This document shows positions 1-6,329 of a stretch of 24,942 bases of DNA, in pieces. The notes under the pieces were generated by a model. That model did not search any database and was not told where the DNA came from. It was given only the letters and a program-made list of their open reading frames with translations. Source of the DNA: a virus; IMG/VR virus record IMGVR_UViG_3300022540_000114, positions 1-24,942 of that record. One strand, given 5' to 3'. Each line of letters starts with the position of its first letter. The stretch's first letter is position 1. The translations under genes and the position numbers were made by a program.

Positions 1-2
1 TC

Positions 3-443
3 GAGGGTTACAGTAACGCTCACATGGAAAGGGGGCACGAACAAGAGCCGATTGCCAGAGGGCTATACGAAGACCTAACTTTTTGCGATGTATTAAACGG
101 CGGCTTTTATGATAACGGTTTAACAGGATGCTCTCCTGATGGCCTTGTTAATGATGACGGACTAATTGAAATTAAATCAGTTATTGATACGACACACTTT
201 GCAACAATGCAGCGCAATAGTTTCGATCCGGCTTATAAGTGGCAATTATATTTTAATCTTAAAGAGTCTGGCAGAGAGTGGATTGATTTTATTAGTTATT
301 GTGCTGACTTTCCTGAAAAGACACAATTATTTGTTCATAGAATACACGCAAGCCTTTCTGAGGAAATGTTTACCAAGATAGATGTGAGGCTTTCGGAGTT
401 TGAATCACTAATCAATACATATAAGGGCGTTATTCGTGGCTAA
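3..443 (+). CDS. YqaJ/lambda-exonuclease-like recombination nuclease, C-terminal part (5' truncated by window edge)
   Basis: Probable 5'-3' DNA exonuclease of phage recombination, of the kind that makes single strands for an annealing protein. The frame is open to the left edge. Residues before the first ATG (EGYSNAHMERG, then EPIAR) fit the family's N-A-x-x-x-G and E-P-x-A-R region, so the true start lies outside the window. Visible PD-(D/E)XK signs are SPDGLV (acidic residue), then IEIKS (the E-x-K pair), then YKWQLYFNL, with the family's conserved glutamine. The next gene begins inside its last codons. An annealing protein gene would be expected upstream but cannot be seen. Family assignment is firm; activity is inferred. 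Confidence 0.85.
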   Translation, partial: EGYSNAHMERGHEQEPIARGLYEDLTFCDVLNGGFYDNGLTGCSPDGLVNDDGLIEIKSVIDTTHFATMQRNSFDPAYKWQLYFNLKESGREWIDFISYCADFPEKTQLFVHRIHASLSEEMFTKIDVRLSEFESLINTYKGVIRG

Positions 444-654
444 AACCTGTAAAGACACCAAGTCAGTCAAAGGCTGCGGAAGAAGCAAGCCTGATATTGA
501 GTTTAAAATTATCCGTATAAATAAAAACACAGGCGCTATATACAGAAAAAGATTGTGCAGAAAGTGTGAGAATAAAAGCTATCGGGTGAAAAAAATATAT
601 AAGCCGGTAAATGAAACAGAGCTTTATAATATGGCAAATATTGCATGGAGATAA
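436..654 (+). CDS. small Cys4 zinc-ribbon protein
   Basis: A basic 72-aa protein that starts at a GTG inside the end of the exonuclease gene. Cysteines at residues 5, 13, 41 and 44 (the last pair as CRKC), around a KPDIEF segment, look like the small phage zinc-finger proteins of pattern C-x-x-C ... EF ... C-x-x-C. Here the first pair is spaced more widely (C-x7-C) than usual. Such proteins often bind DNA or RNA, but nothing here shows a specific role. The position between recombination genes suggests DNA metabolism. The overlapping start implies translation coupled to the exonuclease. Confidence 0.7.
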   Translation: MAKTCKDTKSVKGCGRSKPDIEFKIIRINKNTGAIYRKRLCRKCENKSYRVKKIYKPVNETELYNMANIAWR

Positions 655-656
655 CA

Positions 657-861
657 ATGAACATATTAAAAGCAGAAATAGTTGTACCTGACTGGGTTAA
701 TTGGATAGCGGTTGATAAGAATGGAGATGTTTGGGGTTACGAAACCGAGCCTAGAATTAGGGTTGGGGGGTAAGTATTGGCTATCTTATGATAGCAATGA
801 AATCATCCATCAAGGCAAGCCACCTAAAAACTTTAGAAACGAGCTATACACTTGGAAATGA
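657..861 (+). pseudogene. small phage protein interrupted by a +1 shift at a G6 run
   Basis: The ATG at 657 opens a 38-codon frame that ends in TAA at 771-773, directly after a run of six G at 765-770. Removing one G, or slipping +1, lets the frame continue with KYWLSYDSNEI and on to TGA at 859-861, giving 67 aa. That extended stop overlaps the next ATG (858) as ATGA, the same coupling used elsewhere in this window, which supports the joined frame. The start (DWVNWIAVDKNGDVWGYE) resembles a common small phage protein of unknown function. It may be a sequencing over-call, a decayed gene or programmed +1 frameshifting; the sequence alone cannot tell. Confidence 0.55.
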
Positions 862-1277
862 ATAAATCTGGCCAACAGGGATTGTCATTCGTAAAGCAGC
901 AGAAAGTCTTAGCAGCTATTGAAAGGAGTAAGAAAGTGGAGAAAATAACAATGCTGGATATTCATTCTATCCATTTGGGAAAGCCTATCGAGCTGACTTA
1001 CAACCAATGCAAGAAGATAGACGCCTGGTTAGATGAAAAAGAAGAAATGATTTACAACCGATTCAACAACAAAATAGAGCTTAAAAGATTAAAAGCGATG
1101 AAAGTTGACGAAAAAGACCGGATGAGGATGCACGAATCAATCGAGAAAGGCGAAAACATGATCAATAAGCAGACTAGGGCAATATCCAAGCTGTCCATAA
1201 ACTCGATAGCTATGCGGTTAAAGATGCCTTATGAAAGGATTGAGTACTACGCAAACAAGAAGCGGTATGTAGAATGA
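858..1277 (+). CDS. charged helical protein of unknown function
   Basis: 139 aa from the ATG at 858; a TTG two codons upstream is less likely. It is rich in Lys, Glu, Met and Ile, with a long, probably helical and partly coiled middle (about residues 50-105). The C-terminal part (SINSIAMRLKMPYERIEYY) looks like a helix-turn-helix-like segment, which could mean DNA binding, but this is weak. The family is not recognised. The start overlaps the stop of the shifted upstream frame, and its own stop overlaps the next gene as ATGA, so it sits in a tight translational chain. Confidence 0.7.
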   Translation: MNKSGQQGLSFVKQQKVLAAIERSKKVEKITMLDIHSIHLGKPIELTYNQCKKIDAWLDEKEEMIYNRFNNKIELKRLKAMKVDEKDRMRMHESIEKGENMINKQTRAISKLSINSIAMRLKMPYERIEYYANKKRYVE

Positions 1278-1504
1278 GTGGCTTGTTATATTCTGTTGAA
1301 GAAAATCTAATGAAGCGAATGTATTTCGCATTAGAAACAGCAAGAGATAATGCCCTTGAATCCTTTAATGCCCATGTAGTTAGTATTAGTGGAGAGCCAA
1401 CAAGAAAAGAGAGCTATATTACAAAGTTACTACTTGATGATGTCAATGAAGCCACTGATTTAATTAAAGGGCTAAGCGATAAATACGGTAAGTTTGGAAT
1501 ATAA
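1274..1504 (+). CDS. small hypothetical protein
   Basis: 76 aa, family not recognised. It starts at an ATG that overlaps the previous stop (ATGA at 1274-1277). It reads as a soluble, mainly helical acidic protein with no cysteines, signal peptide or membrane segment. Its only support as a gene is the coupling to its neighbour and the intact frame in a gene-dense region. Confidence 0.6.
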   Translation: MSGLLYSVEENLMKRMYFALETARDNALESFNAHVVSISGEPTRKESYITKLLLDDVNEATDLIKGLSDKYGKFGI

Positions 1505-1516
1505 CTAGGTAATACT

Positions 1517-1756
1517 ATGCCAATAAGCAGAAGTTTGTTAAATGAGGATTTGGTTATGGCTAAAATGAAAGAAAGTAGTGCGGCATACAATGACGAAGCG
1601 ATACAGCTTGCTCTTGGCAGAGTCACTATAAAGCCTTGTATAAAATGCGGGCATCCAGTTAATGAGGGCTTTTGCTGTCAGCATTGCGGTAGCGGTAAAG
1701 GAGTTGTTAATACTGATGAGAGCTATATAGCTTATAAAGCTATTAGTGCTGCATAA
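1517..1756 (+). CDS. small zinc-ribbon protein
   Basis: 79 aa with a compact metal-binding core in its second half: CIKC, then FCCQHC, giving two Cys pairs as in a zinc ribbon. Function unknown; such ribbons often mediate nucleic acid or protein contacts. Two starts are possible. The ATG at 1517 is 12 nt after the previous stop with a weak AGG. The ATG at 1556 gives 66 aa and has a better GAGGA at 1544-1548 with 7-nt spacing. Both keep the zinc core. The first is listed because spacing between genes here is usually short. Confidence 0.65.
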   Translation: MPISRSLLNEDLVMAKMKESSAAYNDEAIQLALGRVTIKPCIKCGHPVNEGFCCQHCGSGKGVVNTDESYIAYKAISAA

Positions 1757-1758
1757 TA

Positions 1759-2049
1759 ATGAGTAGAAACCGATACTCAGCAAGGACAGATACTAACGAG
1801 AAAGATATTGTTAGCGACTTGAGAGATTTAGGCTACAAAGTAGAAACAGGTCATGATGATATATTAGTGGGCGCTAATGGCCTTAATTACTGGTATGAAA
1901 TCAAGCAAGAAAAGCACGTTAGCAAGAAAACAGGCAAGATAAACGAATCAGCCAAGAAGAAAAGCCAGATACGACTAGAAAGCGAATGGACAGGACATTA
2001 TAAAATTGTGAGCACATTAGACGAGATATTGAGAGATATAAATGATTGA
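1759..2049 (+). CDS. VRR-NUC-like PD-(D/E)XK nuclease
   Basis: 96 aa, about the length of stand-alone phage VRR-NUC domains. These are thought to be structure-specific nucleases, possibly replacing a Holliday-junction resolvase. It has the expected order: an N-terminal helix with E14 (DTNEKDIVSDLRDLGYKV), D33/D34 in HDDILVG, E47-x-K49 in WYEIK, and a late SQ...EW.G...I.S.DE segment typical of the family. It lies directly before the methyltransferase gene and overlaps it by 8 nt. No strong ribosome binding site is seen. A role in DNA recombination or in trimming replication intermediates is inferred from the family and neighbours. Confidence 0.78.
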   Translation: MSRNRYSARTDTNEKDIVSDLRDLGYKVETGHDDILVGANGLNYWYEIKQEKHVSKKTGKINESAKKKSQIRLESEWTGHYKIVSTLDEILRDIND

Positions 2050-2681
2050 ATTAATACATGATGATTGCATGACAGTGATGGCGAAATATCCAGATAATCA
2101 TTTTGACCTTGCGATTGTTGATCCGCCTTATGGGATTGAGAGATTTAAAAAAGCATCAGGCAAGACTAGGTTTAAAGCGCACAAAGCCATGCAAGAAGAT
2201 GGGCTGCAGTGGGACATTAAGCCAAATCAAGAATATTGGGATGAACTGTTCAGAATCAGCAAAAACCAGATTGTTTGGGGGAGCTAACAACTTTCAATTA
2301 CCGCCAACAGAATATTTCTGCATATGGGATAAACAGCAAACCGTGGATAACTTTGCAACTGCCGAATATGCGTGGGTATCGATGGGGTTGAAAAAACCAG
2401 CAAAGATATTTAGATACAGCATACATCAGCATAATTGCGATCACTTAAAGCAAGGTAAAATCCACCCAACTCAGAAGCCCATAAAACTTTATCAATGGCT
2501 ATTAGATAACTACGCTTTCAAAGACCACAAAATCCTTGACACTCATCTTGGCTCTGCATCTAGCGCAATAGCAGCACACTACTTTGGCTGTGACTTCGTA
2601 GGGGTAGAAATAGACGAGGACTATTATGTTGCAGCATGTGAGAGATATACGGCTGAGACAGCACAGGAGGCATTATTTTGA
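2042..2681 (+). CDS. beta-class N6-adenine/N4-cytosine DNA methyltransferase, split by a +1 frame change
   Basis: Orphan phage DNA methyltransferase that would transfer a methyl group from S-adenosylmethionine to an adenine or cytosine amino group. The first frame (2042-2287) carries the catalytic DPPY motif (residues 27-30). It ends in TAA just after a G5 run at 2277-2281. The rest, with an IHPTQKP segment and the SAM-binding region (ILDTHLGSAS, then FVGVEID), is in the +1 frame and ends at 2681. Dropping one G gives IVWGANNFQLPP, the junction expected for this family, and a protein of about 212 aa. Catalytic motif before SAM motif is the beta-class order. No paired restriction gene is seen. 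Whether the shift is an error, decay or programmed is open. Confidence 0.8.
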
Positions 2682-2809
2682 TTGAATACAGAGTCATTTT
2701 GTCAAAAGAACAATCTGAGAAATTATGCAAGCTATCAGAATCAGCCGGTGAAGATAACGAATTAGTATGGATAGATAAGAAAATAGAGGAATGGTTATGT
2801 CAAATATGA
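2678..2809 (+). CDS. small hypothetical protein with TTG start
   Basis: 43 aa beginning at a TTG that overlaps the methyltransferase stop. The start is supported by a strong AGGAGG at 2665-2670 with 7-nt spacing, one of the best ribosome binding sites in the region. The frame ends at TGA 2807-2809, inside the next gene. It is acidic and helical (SKEQSEKLCKLSESAGEDNE), with no recognised family. Confidence 0.55.
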   Translation: MIEYRVILSKEQSEKLCKLSESAGEDNELVWIDKKIEEWLCQI

Positions 2810-3003
2810 CATTCACGGCAGGACGTATGCTTTGTGGGAAAGTGAGAGACTTCTTAAACCAATGCAAATTTAAGGGGATGGATATTGATTATATTGAATC
2901 ATCTGGATGGATAGAGCGTGATTTTACAATAAAGGGCGCGGATAAGGATATATTAACTGTAGCCACATCACTGGAAAACTGGGCTAACAGCCTAGACAAG
3001 TAA
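2797..3003 (+). CDS. small hypothetical protein
   Basis: 68 aa from the ATG at 2797, chosen over the ATG at 2791 because AGAGGA at 2785-2790 lies 6 nt upstream; the ATG at 2806 is also possible. It seems a small alpha/beta protein (FTIKGADKDILTVATSLENW at the end) of unknown function. It directly precedes the NinB-like gene with no gap, so the two are probably made together. Confidence 0.6.
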   Translation: MSNMTFTAGRMLCGKVRDFLNQCKFKGMDIDYIESSGWIERDFTIKGADKDILTVATSLENWANSLDK

Positions 3004-3420
3004 ATGAAAAAGACAACCATCATTCAGACTGAGTCCGATAAGCAAAAGTTTATAAAATCACTGGAAAATGCTATAATTGATAAGCCGGTGTTGGTTGAAA
3101 CTAGTCTCTATAAGAAGAAACGGAGCCTAGCCATTAACAGATTAATGTGGATGTGGAATGGTGAGATACAGGAGTTTCTAAAAGAGCACAAAGGCCAAAT
3201 TTATTCCACAGATGATATACATGAATTTATGATTAACCTTCTTTTACCAAGAGAAGTAGTTGAGATAAACGGAAAAACACGAGTGATACGAGCGCACACA
3301 AGCAAAATGAACAATAAGGAAATGTGTCTATACTTGGAAACGCTTGACCACTACTGTGGCTCTGAGTTGGGATTATCACTCACTCATCCATCAGATTTGT
3401 ATAACGAGGCTATGAAATGA
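3004..3420 (+). CDS. ninB: NinB-like recombination protein
   Basis: 138 aa, close to the length of lambda NinB (Orf), a recombination mediator that binds single-stranded DNA and can replace RecFOR function. Seen here: KKRSLAINRLMWMWNGEI, matching the conserved R-S-x-x-x-N-x-x-x-W stretch; then HEFMINLLLPREVV; then a TSKMNNKEMCLYLETLD segment like the family's Ser-Lys-Leu/Met plus E-M helix; and a C-terminal LTHPSDLY. Together with the YqaJ-type exonuclease and the VRR-NUC protein it makes a recombination module. It starts directly after the previous stop, and its own stop overlaps the next ATG. Confidence 0.8.
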   Translation: MKKTTIIQTESDKQKFIKSLENAIIDKPVLVETSLYKKKRSLAINRLMWMWNGEIQEFLKEHKGQIYSTDDIHEFMINLLLPREVVEINGKTRVIRAHTSKMNNKEMCLYLETLDHYCGSELGLSLTHPSDLYNEAMK

Positions 3421-3611
3421 CCGATTTAGAGATACAAAACCTTTGCCTAAACGTCATTAAGTCTCTAGAGGTATCAGCAAAAGCACAGAAATACGCTGGT
3501 GACTTAGTATTTAAGCTGCTGCAAAAAGAGATTGGCAAGCCAAAGATGGAAATAGTCAAAAACTCTATTGCAGAAGCATTAACGGATGTGATAAAAGATG
3601 ACGGTGAATAA
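3417..3611 (+). CDS. small hypothetical helical protein
   Basis: 64 aa, started by an ATG overlapping the ninB stop (ATGA). It is predicted to be all-helical, with alternating Lys/Glu and hydrophobic residues, one Cys, no membrane segment and no recognised family. Coupling to ninB suggests it is made at the same time, but a shared function is only a guess. Confidence 0.6.
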   Translation: MTDLEIQNLCLNVIKSLEVSAKAQKYAGDLVFKLLQKEIGKPKMEIVKNSIAEALTDVIKDDGE

Positions 3612-3625
3612 ACGAGGAGAAATGA

Positions 3626-3805
3626 ATGGACGAATTTAAACTTTGTAAGAACTGCACGAATATGAGCGCCAACAAACCACCAAGATGCAAGTCTAGTCGT
3701 ATGATAGACCTGATTGACGGCAATAAAGATAGGTTATGTATGCTCGAAAGGATTGACGGGATTGGCAGATGCGGAACAATGGCAAATAACTATTCCCCAA
3801 AATGA
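3626..3805 (+). CDS. small Cys-rich metal-binding phage protein
   Basis: 59 aa from the ATG at 3626, with GAGGAG at 3614-3619 and 6-nt spacing; the ATG at 3622 would stop after five codons. It shows LCKNCTNM, PPRCK, LCMLER and GRCGTM. This pattern of a CxxC pair followed by spaced single cysteines and an R-C-G near the end is widespread in short phage proteins and probably binds zinc. Specific role unknown. The stop overlaps the next start. Confidence 0.65.
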   Translation: MDEFKLCKNCTNMSANKPPRCKSSRMIDLIDGNKDRLCMLERIDGIGRCGTMANNYSPK

Positions 3806-4020
3806 ATAGATTATACATACCACTAGCTTTTATCTGCGGAATGCTGTTTATGCACTCTCTAACAGGCGAATATTCAAGATACGGTATGAATATCGCTGCT
3901 GAGGTGGATGATTGTGAAGCTAAGGAGCAAAGGGAATGTGATTATATAATCGCTCCGGTTCATTTTATTCCTTTTTCAGTTTCGCCATTGCTTCATCACG
4001 CTCCTTCCGAGATTTCTTGA
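3802..4020 (+). CDS. small protein with N-terminal membrane/signal segment
   Basis: 72 aa starting at an ATGA overlap. Residues 3-20 (RLYIPLAFICGMLFMHSL) form one hydrophobic segment, either a membrane anchor or an uncleaved signal, followed by an acidic stretch with two Cys (DDCEAKEQREC). Small phage membrane proteins with a C-E ... C tail are common and of unknown function. The last ~18 codons overlap the - strand gene at 3965-4114, so the C-terminus (HFIPFSVSPLLHHAPSEIS) may have been acquired or altered by that gene rather than being ancestral. Confidence 0.55.
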   Translation: MNRLYIPLAFICGMLFMHSLTGEYSRYGMNIAAEVDDCEAKEQRECDYIIAPVHFIPFSVSPLLHHAPSEIS

Positions 4021-4114
4021 GTTTCTTAGCTGCAAATTTAGCTAATCCCCAACCTAGATACCAGGGCTTAGGTTTAGGATTCTTTTTTGGGTCTTTCTTC
4101 TTATCTTCGGGCAT
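3965..4114 (-). CDS. 49-aa lysine-rich protein on the opposite strand
   Basis: The only convincing - strand gene. Read on the complement it starts ATG at 4114, with AGGAG (complement of 4121-4125) and 6-nt spacing, and ends TAA at 3967-3965. The product is very basic: it opens with MPEDKKKDPKKNPKPKPW, has a short aromatic-hydrophobic middle (WYLGWGLAKFAAKK), and ends in a charged helix. No family recognised. The Lys/Pro-rich start and amphipathic helix could bind nucleic acid or membrane, which is inference. Its 3' end lies antisense to the preceding + strand gene, and its start faces the next + strand gene only 11 nt away. Confidence 0.55.
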   Translation of the reverse strand: MPEDKKKDPKKNPKPKPWYLGWGLAKFAAKKLKKSRKERDEAMAKLKKE

Positions 4115-4125
4115 GATTTTCTCCT

Positions 4126-4287
4126 ATGAATAAGCTAAAGTATAACAACTATGAGGAAAAAGCCAAAGCCTTCAAAAAGGAGACAGGGCTTGAAACACCT
4201 TATTACTCTGGATTTGACATTGGCTCCGCTGACCACGGCAAAAGAATGAAGGTATATCTTGAGTGGCTGAGAAATGGATATAAATAA
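4126..4287 (+). CDS. small hypothetical protein
   Basis: 53 aa: starts MNKLKYNNYEEKAKAFKKE and ends with VYLEWLRNGYK. The ATG at 4126 is the only usable start, since the frame has a stop at 4114-4116. No + strand ribosome binding site is visible, because the upstream bases are TTTTCTCCT, the complement of the - strand gene's own site. Translation may therefore depend on read-through ribosomes or be weak. The gene overlaps the next one by 14 nt. Function unknown. Confidence 0.5.
   Translation: MNKLKYNNYEEKAKAFKKETGLETPYYSGFDIGSADHGKRMKVYLEWLRNGYK
4139..4166 (-). promoter_or_regulatory. candidate sigma70 promoter for the - strand gene
   Basis: On the complement: -35 TTGGCT (4166-4161), 16-nt spacer, -10 TATACT (4144-4139). 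The -10 matches the consensus at 5 of 6 positions and the -35 at 4 of 6. Transcription would begin near 4132 and give a leader of about 18 nt containing the AGGAG of the 49-aa gene. It lies inside the + strand gene at 4126-4287, so chance resemblance in coding DNA is possible. Confidence 0.35.
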
Positions 4288-4540
4288 GCTAATAGATGAG
4301 ACTATTGATCAGCTTGCAGATGATCGCGTTGATTCAGGGGTGGAATGTCTCTATGAACTCGCTATAATTTGGAAAAGCGCGGGACTCACAAGAGAGGACT
4401 TTGCTGATATTTGCGGCTATATTGAAATGGAAGCAACTAAGAAGTCAGATGAAACCTTCGTACAGATAAAGATACAAAACGCCCTAATTAAGATCAGAGA
4501 GCAAAAACACGGCATAATACTAATGAGGCCATTACATTGA
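4274..4540 (+). CDS. hypothetical acidic helical protein
   Basis: 88 aa, mostly helical and acidic in the first two thirds (INKLIDETIDQLADDRVD), then a more basic tail. No cysteine motif beyond two isolated Cys, and no membrane segment. Not recognised. It starts within the previous gene and its stop overlaps the TTG start of the next, keeping the chain of coupled small genes that leads into the terminase. Confidence 0.6.
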   Translation: MDINKLIDETIDQLADDRVDSGVECLYELAIIWKSAGLTREDFADICGYIEMEATKKSDETFVQIKIQNALIKIREQKHGIILMRPLH

Positions 4541-4692
4541 GCGACCTCAAGAAGATACAAGAGATTCTTGATCAATACGGAATAGACGACAGAGGTAGAA
4601 TGTTATATTTCACAAAGGACGGCCAAGAATACAAAGTAAGGCTAGACAGCAAATCCAATGATTACATATTAAGGCAATTCAAGCATGGCTAG
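4537..4692 (+). CDS. small hypothetical protein with TTG start
   Basis: 51 aa from a TTG that overlaps the previous stop. GAGG at 4525-4528 with 8-nt spacing supports this start. It is a charged alpha/beta protein (MSDLKKIQEILDQYGIDD at the start, FTKDGQEYKVRLDS in the middle). It runs 8 nt into the terminase small subunit gene. Family unknown; the position directly before the terminase is its only functional hint. Confidence 0.5.
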   Translation: MSDLKKIQEILDQYGIDDRGRMLYFTKDGQEYKVRLDSKSNDYILRQFKHG

Positions 4693-5050
4693 ACCCACTA
4701 AGTATAATGATGCAATATTAGAGAAGGCTAATACTTATCTAGGTGGAGACTATCATCATCATGGAGCGGTATTTCCTAGCCATATAGGACTTGCTTTATA
4801 CTTAGAGCTAAACACTGACACGTTATACGATTGGGCTAAACAAGAAGAAAAGAAAGCATTTTCCGATATATTAGCTAAAATCAAGTCAATACAGCATGAA
4901 ATGGTTATGTCTGGAGCAATAACAGGGGATTATAACGCTAACATTGCCAAGCTATTACTCGGCAAGCATGGATACTCCGACAAACAAGAGCTAACAGGCG
5001 AAGGCGGCAAAGACCTACTCCCATCTACTATCCAAATAATCAATGAGTGA
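4685..5050 (+). CDS. terminase small subunit
   Basis: 121 aa. It recognises phage DNA and guides the packaging motor. It resembles the P22 gp3-type small subunit family: MARPTKYN at the start, a PSHIGLALYLELNTDTLYDW helix-turn-helix-like segment (about 31-50), a helix with QHEMVMSGAITG, and the late family signature NIAKLLLGKHGYSDK. Length is as expected. AAGG at 4671-4674 is its likely ribosome binding site. It overlaps the large subunit gene by 8 nt, the usual terS-terL order. Confidence 0.85.
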   Translation: MARPTKYNDAILEKANTYLGGDYHHHGAVFPSHIGLALYLELNTDTLYDWAKQEEKKAFSDILAKIKSIQHEMVMSGAITGDYNANIAKLLLGKHGYSDKQELTGEGGKDLLPSTIQIINE

Positions 5051-6329
5051 TAATGTCGTAGTACGATTCCCTAAAGTCTACAAGCCATTAGCCGACCCGT
5101 GGCGATACAAAGTATTGTATGGCGGTAGAGCAGCAGCTAGGTCATGGACCATAGCCAGACGGTTACTTATTAGAGGCACACAAAACCCTGAATTTATCCT
5201 CTGCACTCGTGAATTACAGAAGTCCATCAAGCAATCCGTACATAGACTGCTAAAGAAACAAATCAGACTATTACACCTGGAAGCCTTCTACACCATCACA
5301 GAGCAATCCATTAAGGGCATTAACGGCACTGAGTTCATGTTCTTAGGTGTTAAGGCTAATCCAGAAGAAGTTAGGTCCACAGAAGGCGTGACAATATGCT
5401 GGATTGAAGAAGGCCACAGCCTGTCAGAAGCATCATGGGATATTATCGACCCCACCATACGTGAGGAAGGCTCTGAGATATGGATTTCATTCAATACAAG
5501 ATTCAAGTTTGATTACCTTTATCACAAATTTGTAGTCTCTGAGCCGCCCTCTAACGCATTAGTATTGAAGACCTCATACCAAGACAACCCCTATTTCTCA
5601 GAAGTCCTGCGTGAACAGATGACCAAAATGAAAGAGGATGATTATGAGAAATACCTCAATATCTGGGAAGGCGAATTAAAACTACTGGCTGAGGGCGCGG
5701 TATTCGGTAAGCAAATCAAAGCAATCAGGCAAGAAGAGAGATTATTAAAGATTCCTGTAGTTAAAGATGTTGAGGTTGAAACCTTCTGGGATGTGGGCAA
5801 GTCAGATTATACCGTGATATGGTTTATGCAAAGAGTGGGCAAAGAGTACCGATTCATTGATTTCTACATGTCCAGGGGTGATGATTTAGAGGATTATGCT
5901 AAAGTCTTAAAGAAACTGGATTACAACTATGGTAGACATTATTTGCCCCATGACACCAAACATGAGCGGCTAGGCATGGTAAGCAGCATAGAAGTACAGC
6001 TTAGGAACCTCGGCATTAAACCCGCCACAGTTGTCCCTAGAATCCCTGAGAAGCAAGCAGCCATCAGAATGACACAGAACATGTTAAACGAGTGCTATTT
6101 CCATACGGGCGACGATCCAAGAGGCCGGAGAATGGCGCAAGGATGGGATGGACTGTGTAATTTCCGTTATAAGTTTGTGGATGACAAGAACAAATACAAT
6201 GAAACCCCCTTTCATGACTGGGCTATGGACGTGGCTGATGCGTTTATGCAGTTTGCACAAGGTTATAATGAGAAACTAAAGGCGTATGAGAAACCTATCG
6301 TGATGAATAATGCGTTTAATATCTTCTAA
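5043..6329 (+). CDS. terminase large subunit
   Basis: 428 aa packaging motor: N-terminal ATPase plus C-terminal RNase H-like nuclease, of the PBSX-type large terminase family. The ATP-binding loop is at residues 26-35 (YGGRAAARSW), where the usual Gly-Lys-Ser is Ala-Arg-Ser. The Walker B region is CWIEEGHSLS (E122/E123). The motor coupling segment WISFNTRF follows near 147-154. Nuclease acidic residues are probably D250 (FWDVGKSDYTVIW), D304 (LPHDTKHERLG) and D396 or D399 (HDWAMDVADAFMQFA). Length and motif order are complete. Arg in the ATP loop is seen in some related terminases, so the protein is probably active. Confidence 0.92.
   Translation: MSDNVVVRFPKVYKPLADPWRYKVLYGGRAAARSWTIARRLLIRGTQNPEFILCTRELQKSIKQSVHRLLKKQIRLLHLEAFYTITEQSIKGINGTEFMFLGVKANPEEVRSTEGVTICWIEEGHSLSEASWDIIDPTIREEGSEIWISFNTRFKFDYLYHKFVVSEPPSNALVLKTSYQDNPYFSEVLREQMTKMKEDDYEKYLNIWEGELKLLAEGAVFGKQIKAIRQEERLLKIPVVKDVEVETFWDVGKSDYTVIWFMQRVGKEYRFIDFYMSRGDDLEDYAKVLKKLDYNYGRHYLPHDTKHERLGMVSSIEVQLRNLGIKPATVVPRIPEKQAAIRMTQNMLNECYFHTGDDPRGRRMAQGWDGLCNFRYKFVDDKNKYNETPFHDWAMDVADAFMQFAQGYNEKLKAYEKPIVMNNAFNIF

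Noticed and set aside
3924-3956. GGAGC/GCTCC arms around the 12-bp palindrome GATTATATAATC (3940-3951), considered as a terminator for the - strand gene or an operator.
   Set aside because: It lies within coding DNA of the + strand gene, has short arms and no T run in either direction; too weak to list.
4685-5050. Terminase small subunit as a transcription regulator because of its helix-turn-helix-like segment.
   Set aside because: The C-terminal HGYSDK signature and position before terL fit a packaging protein far better.
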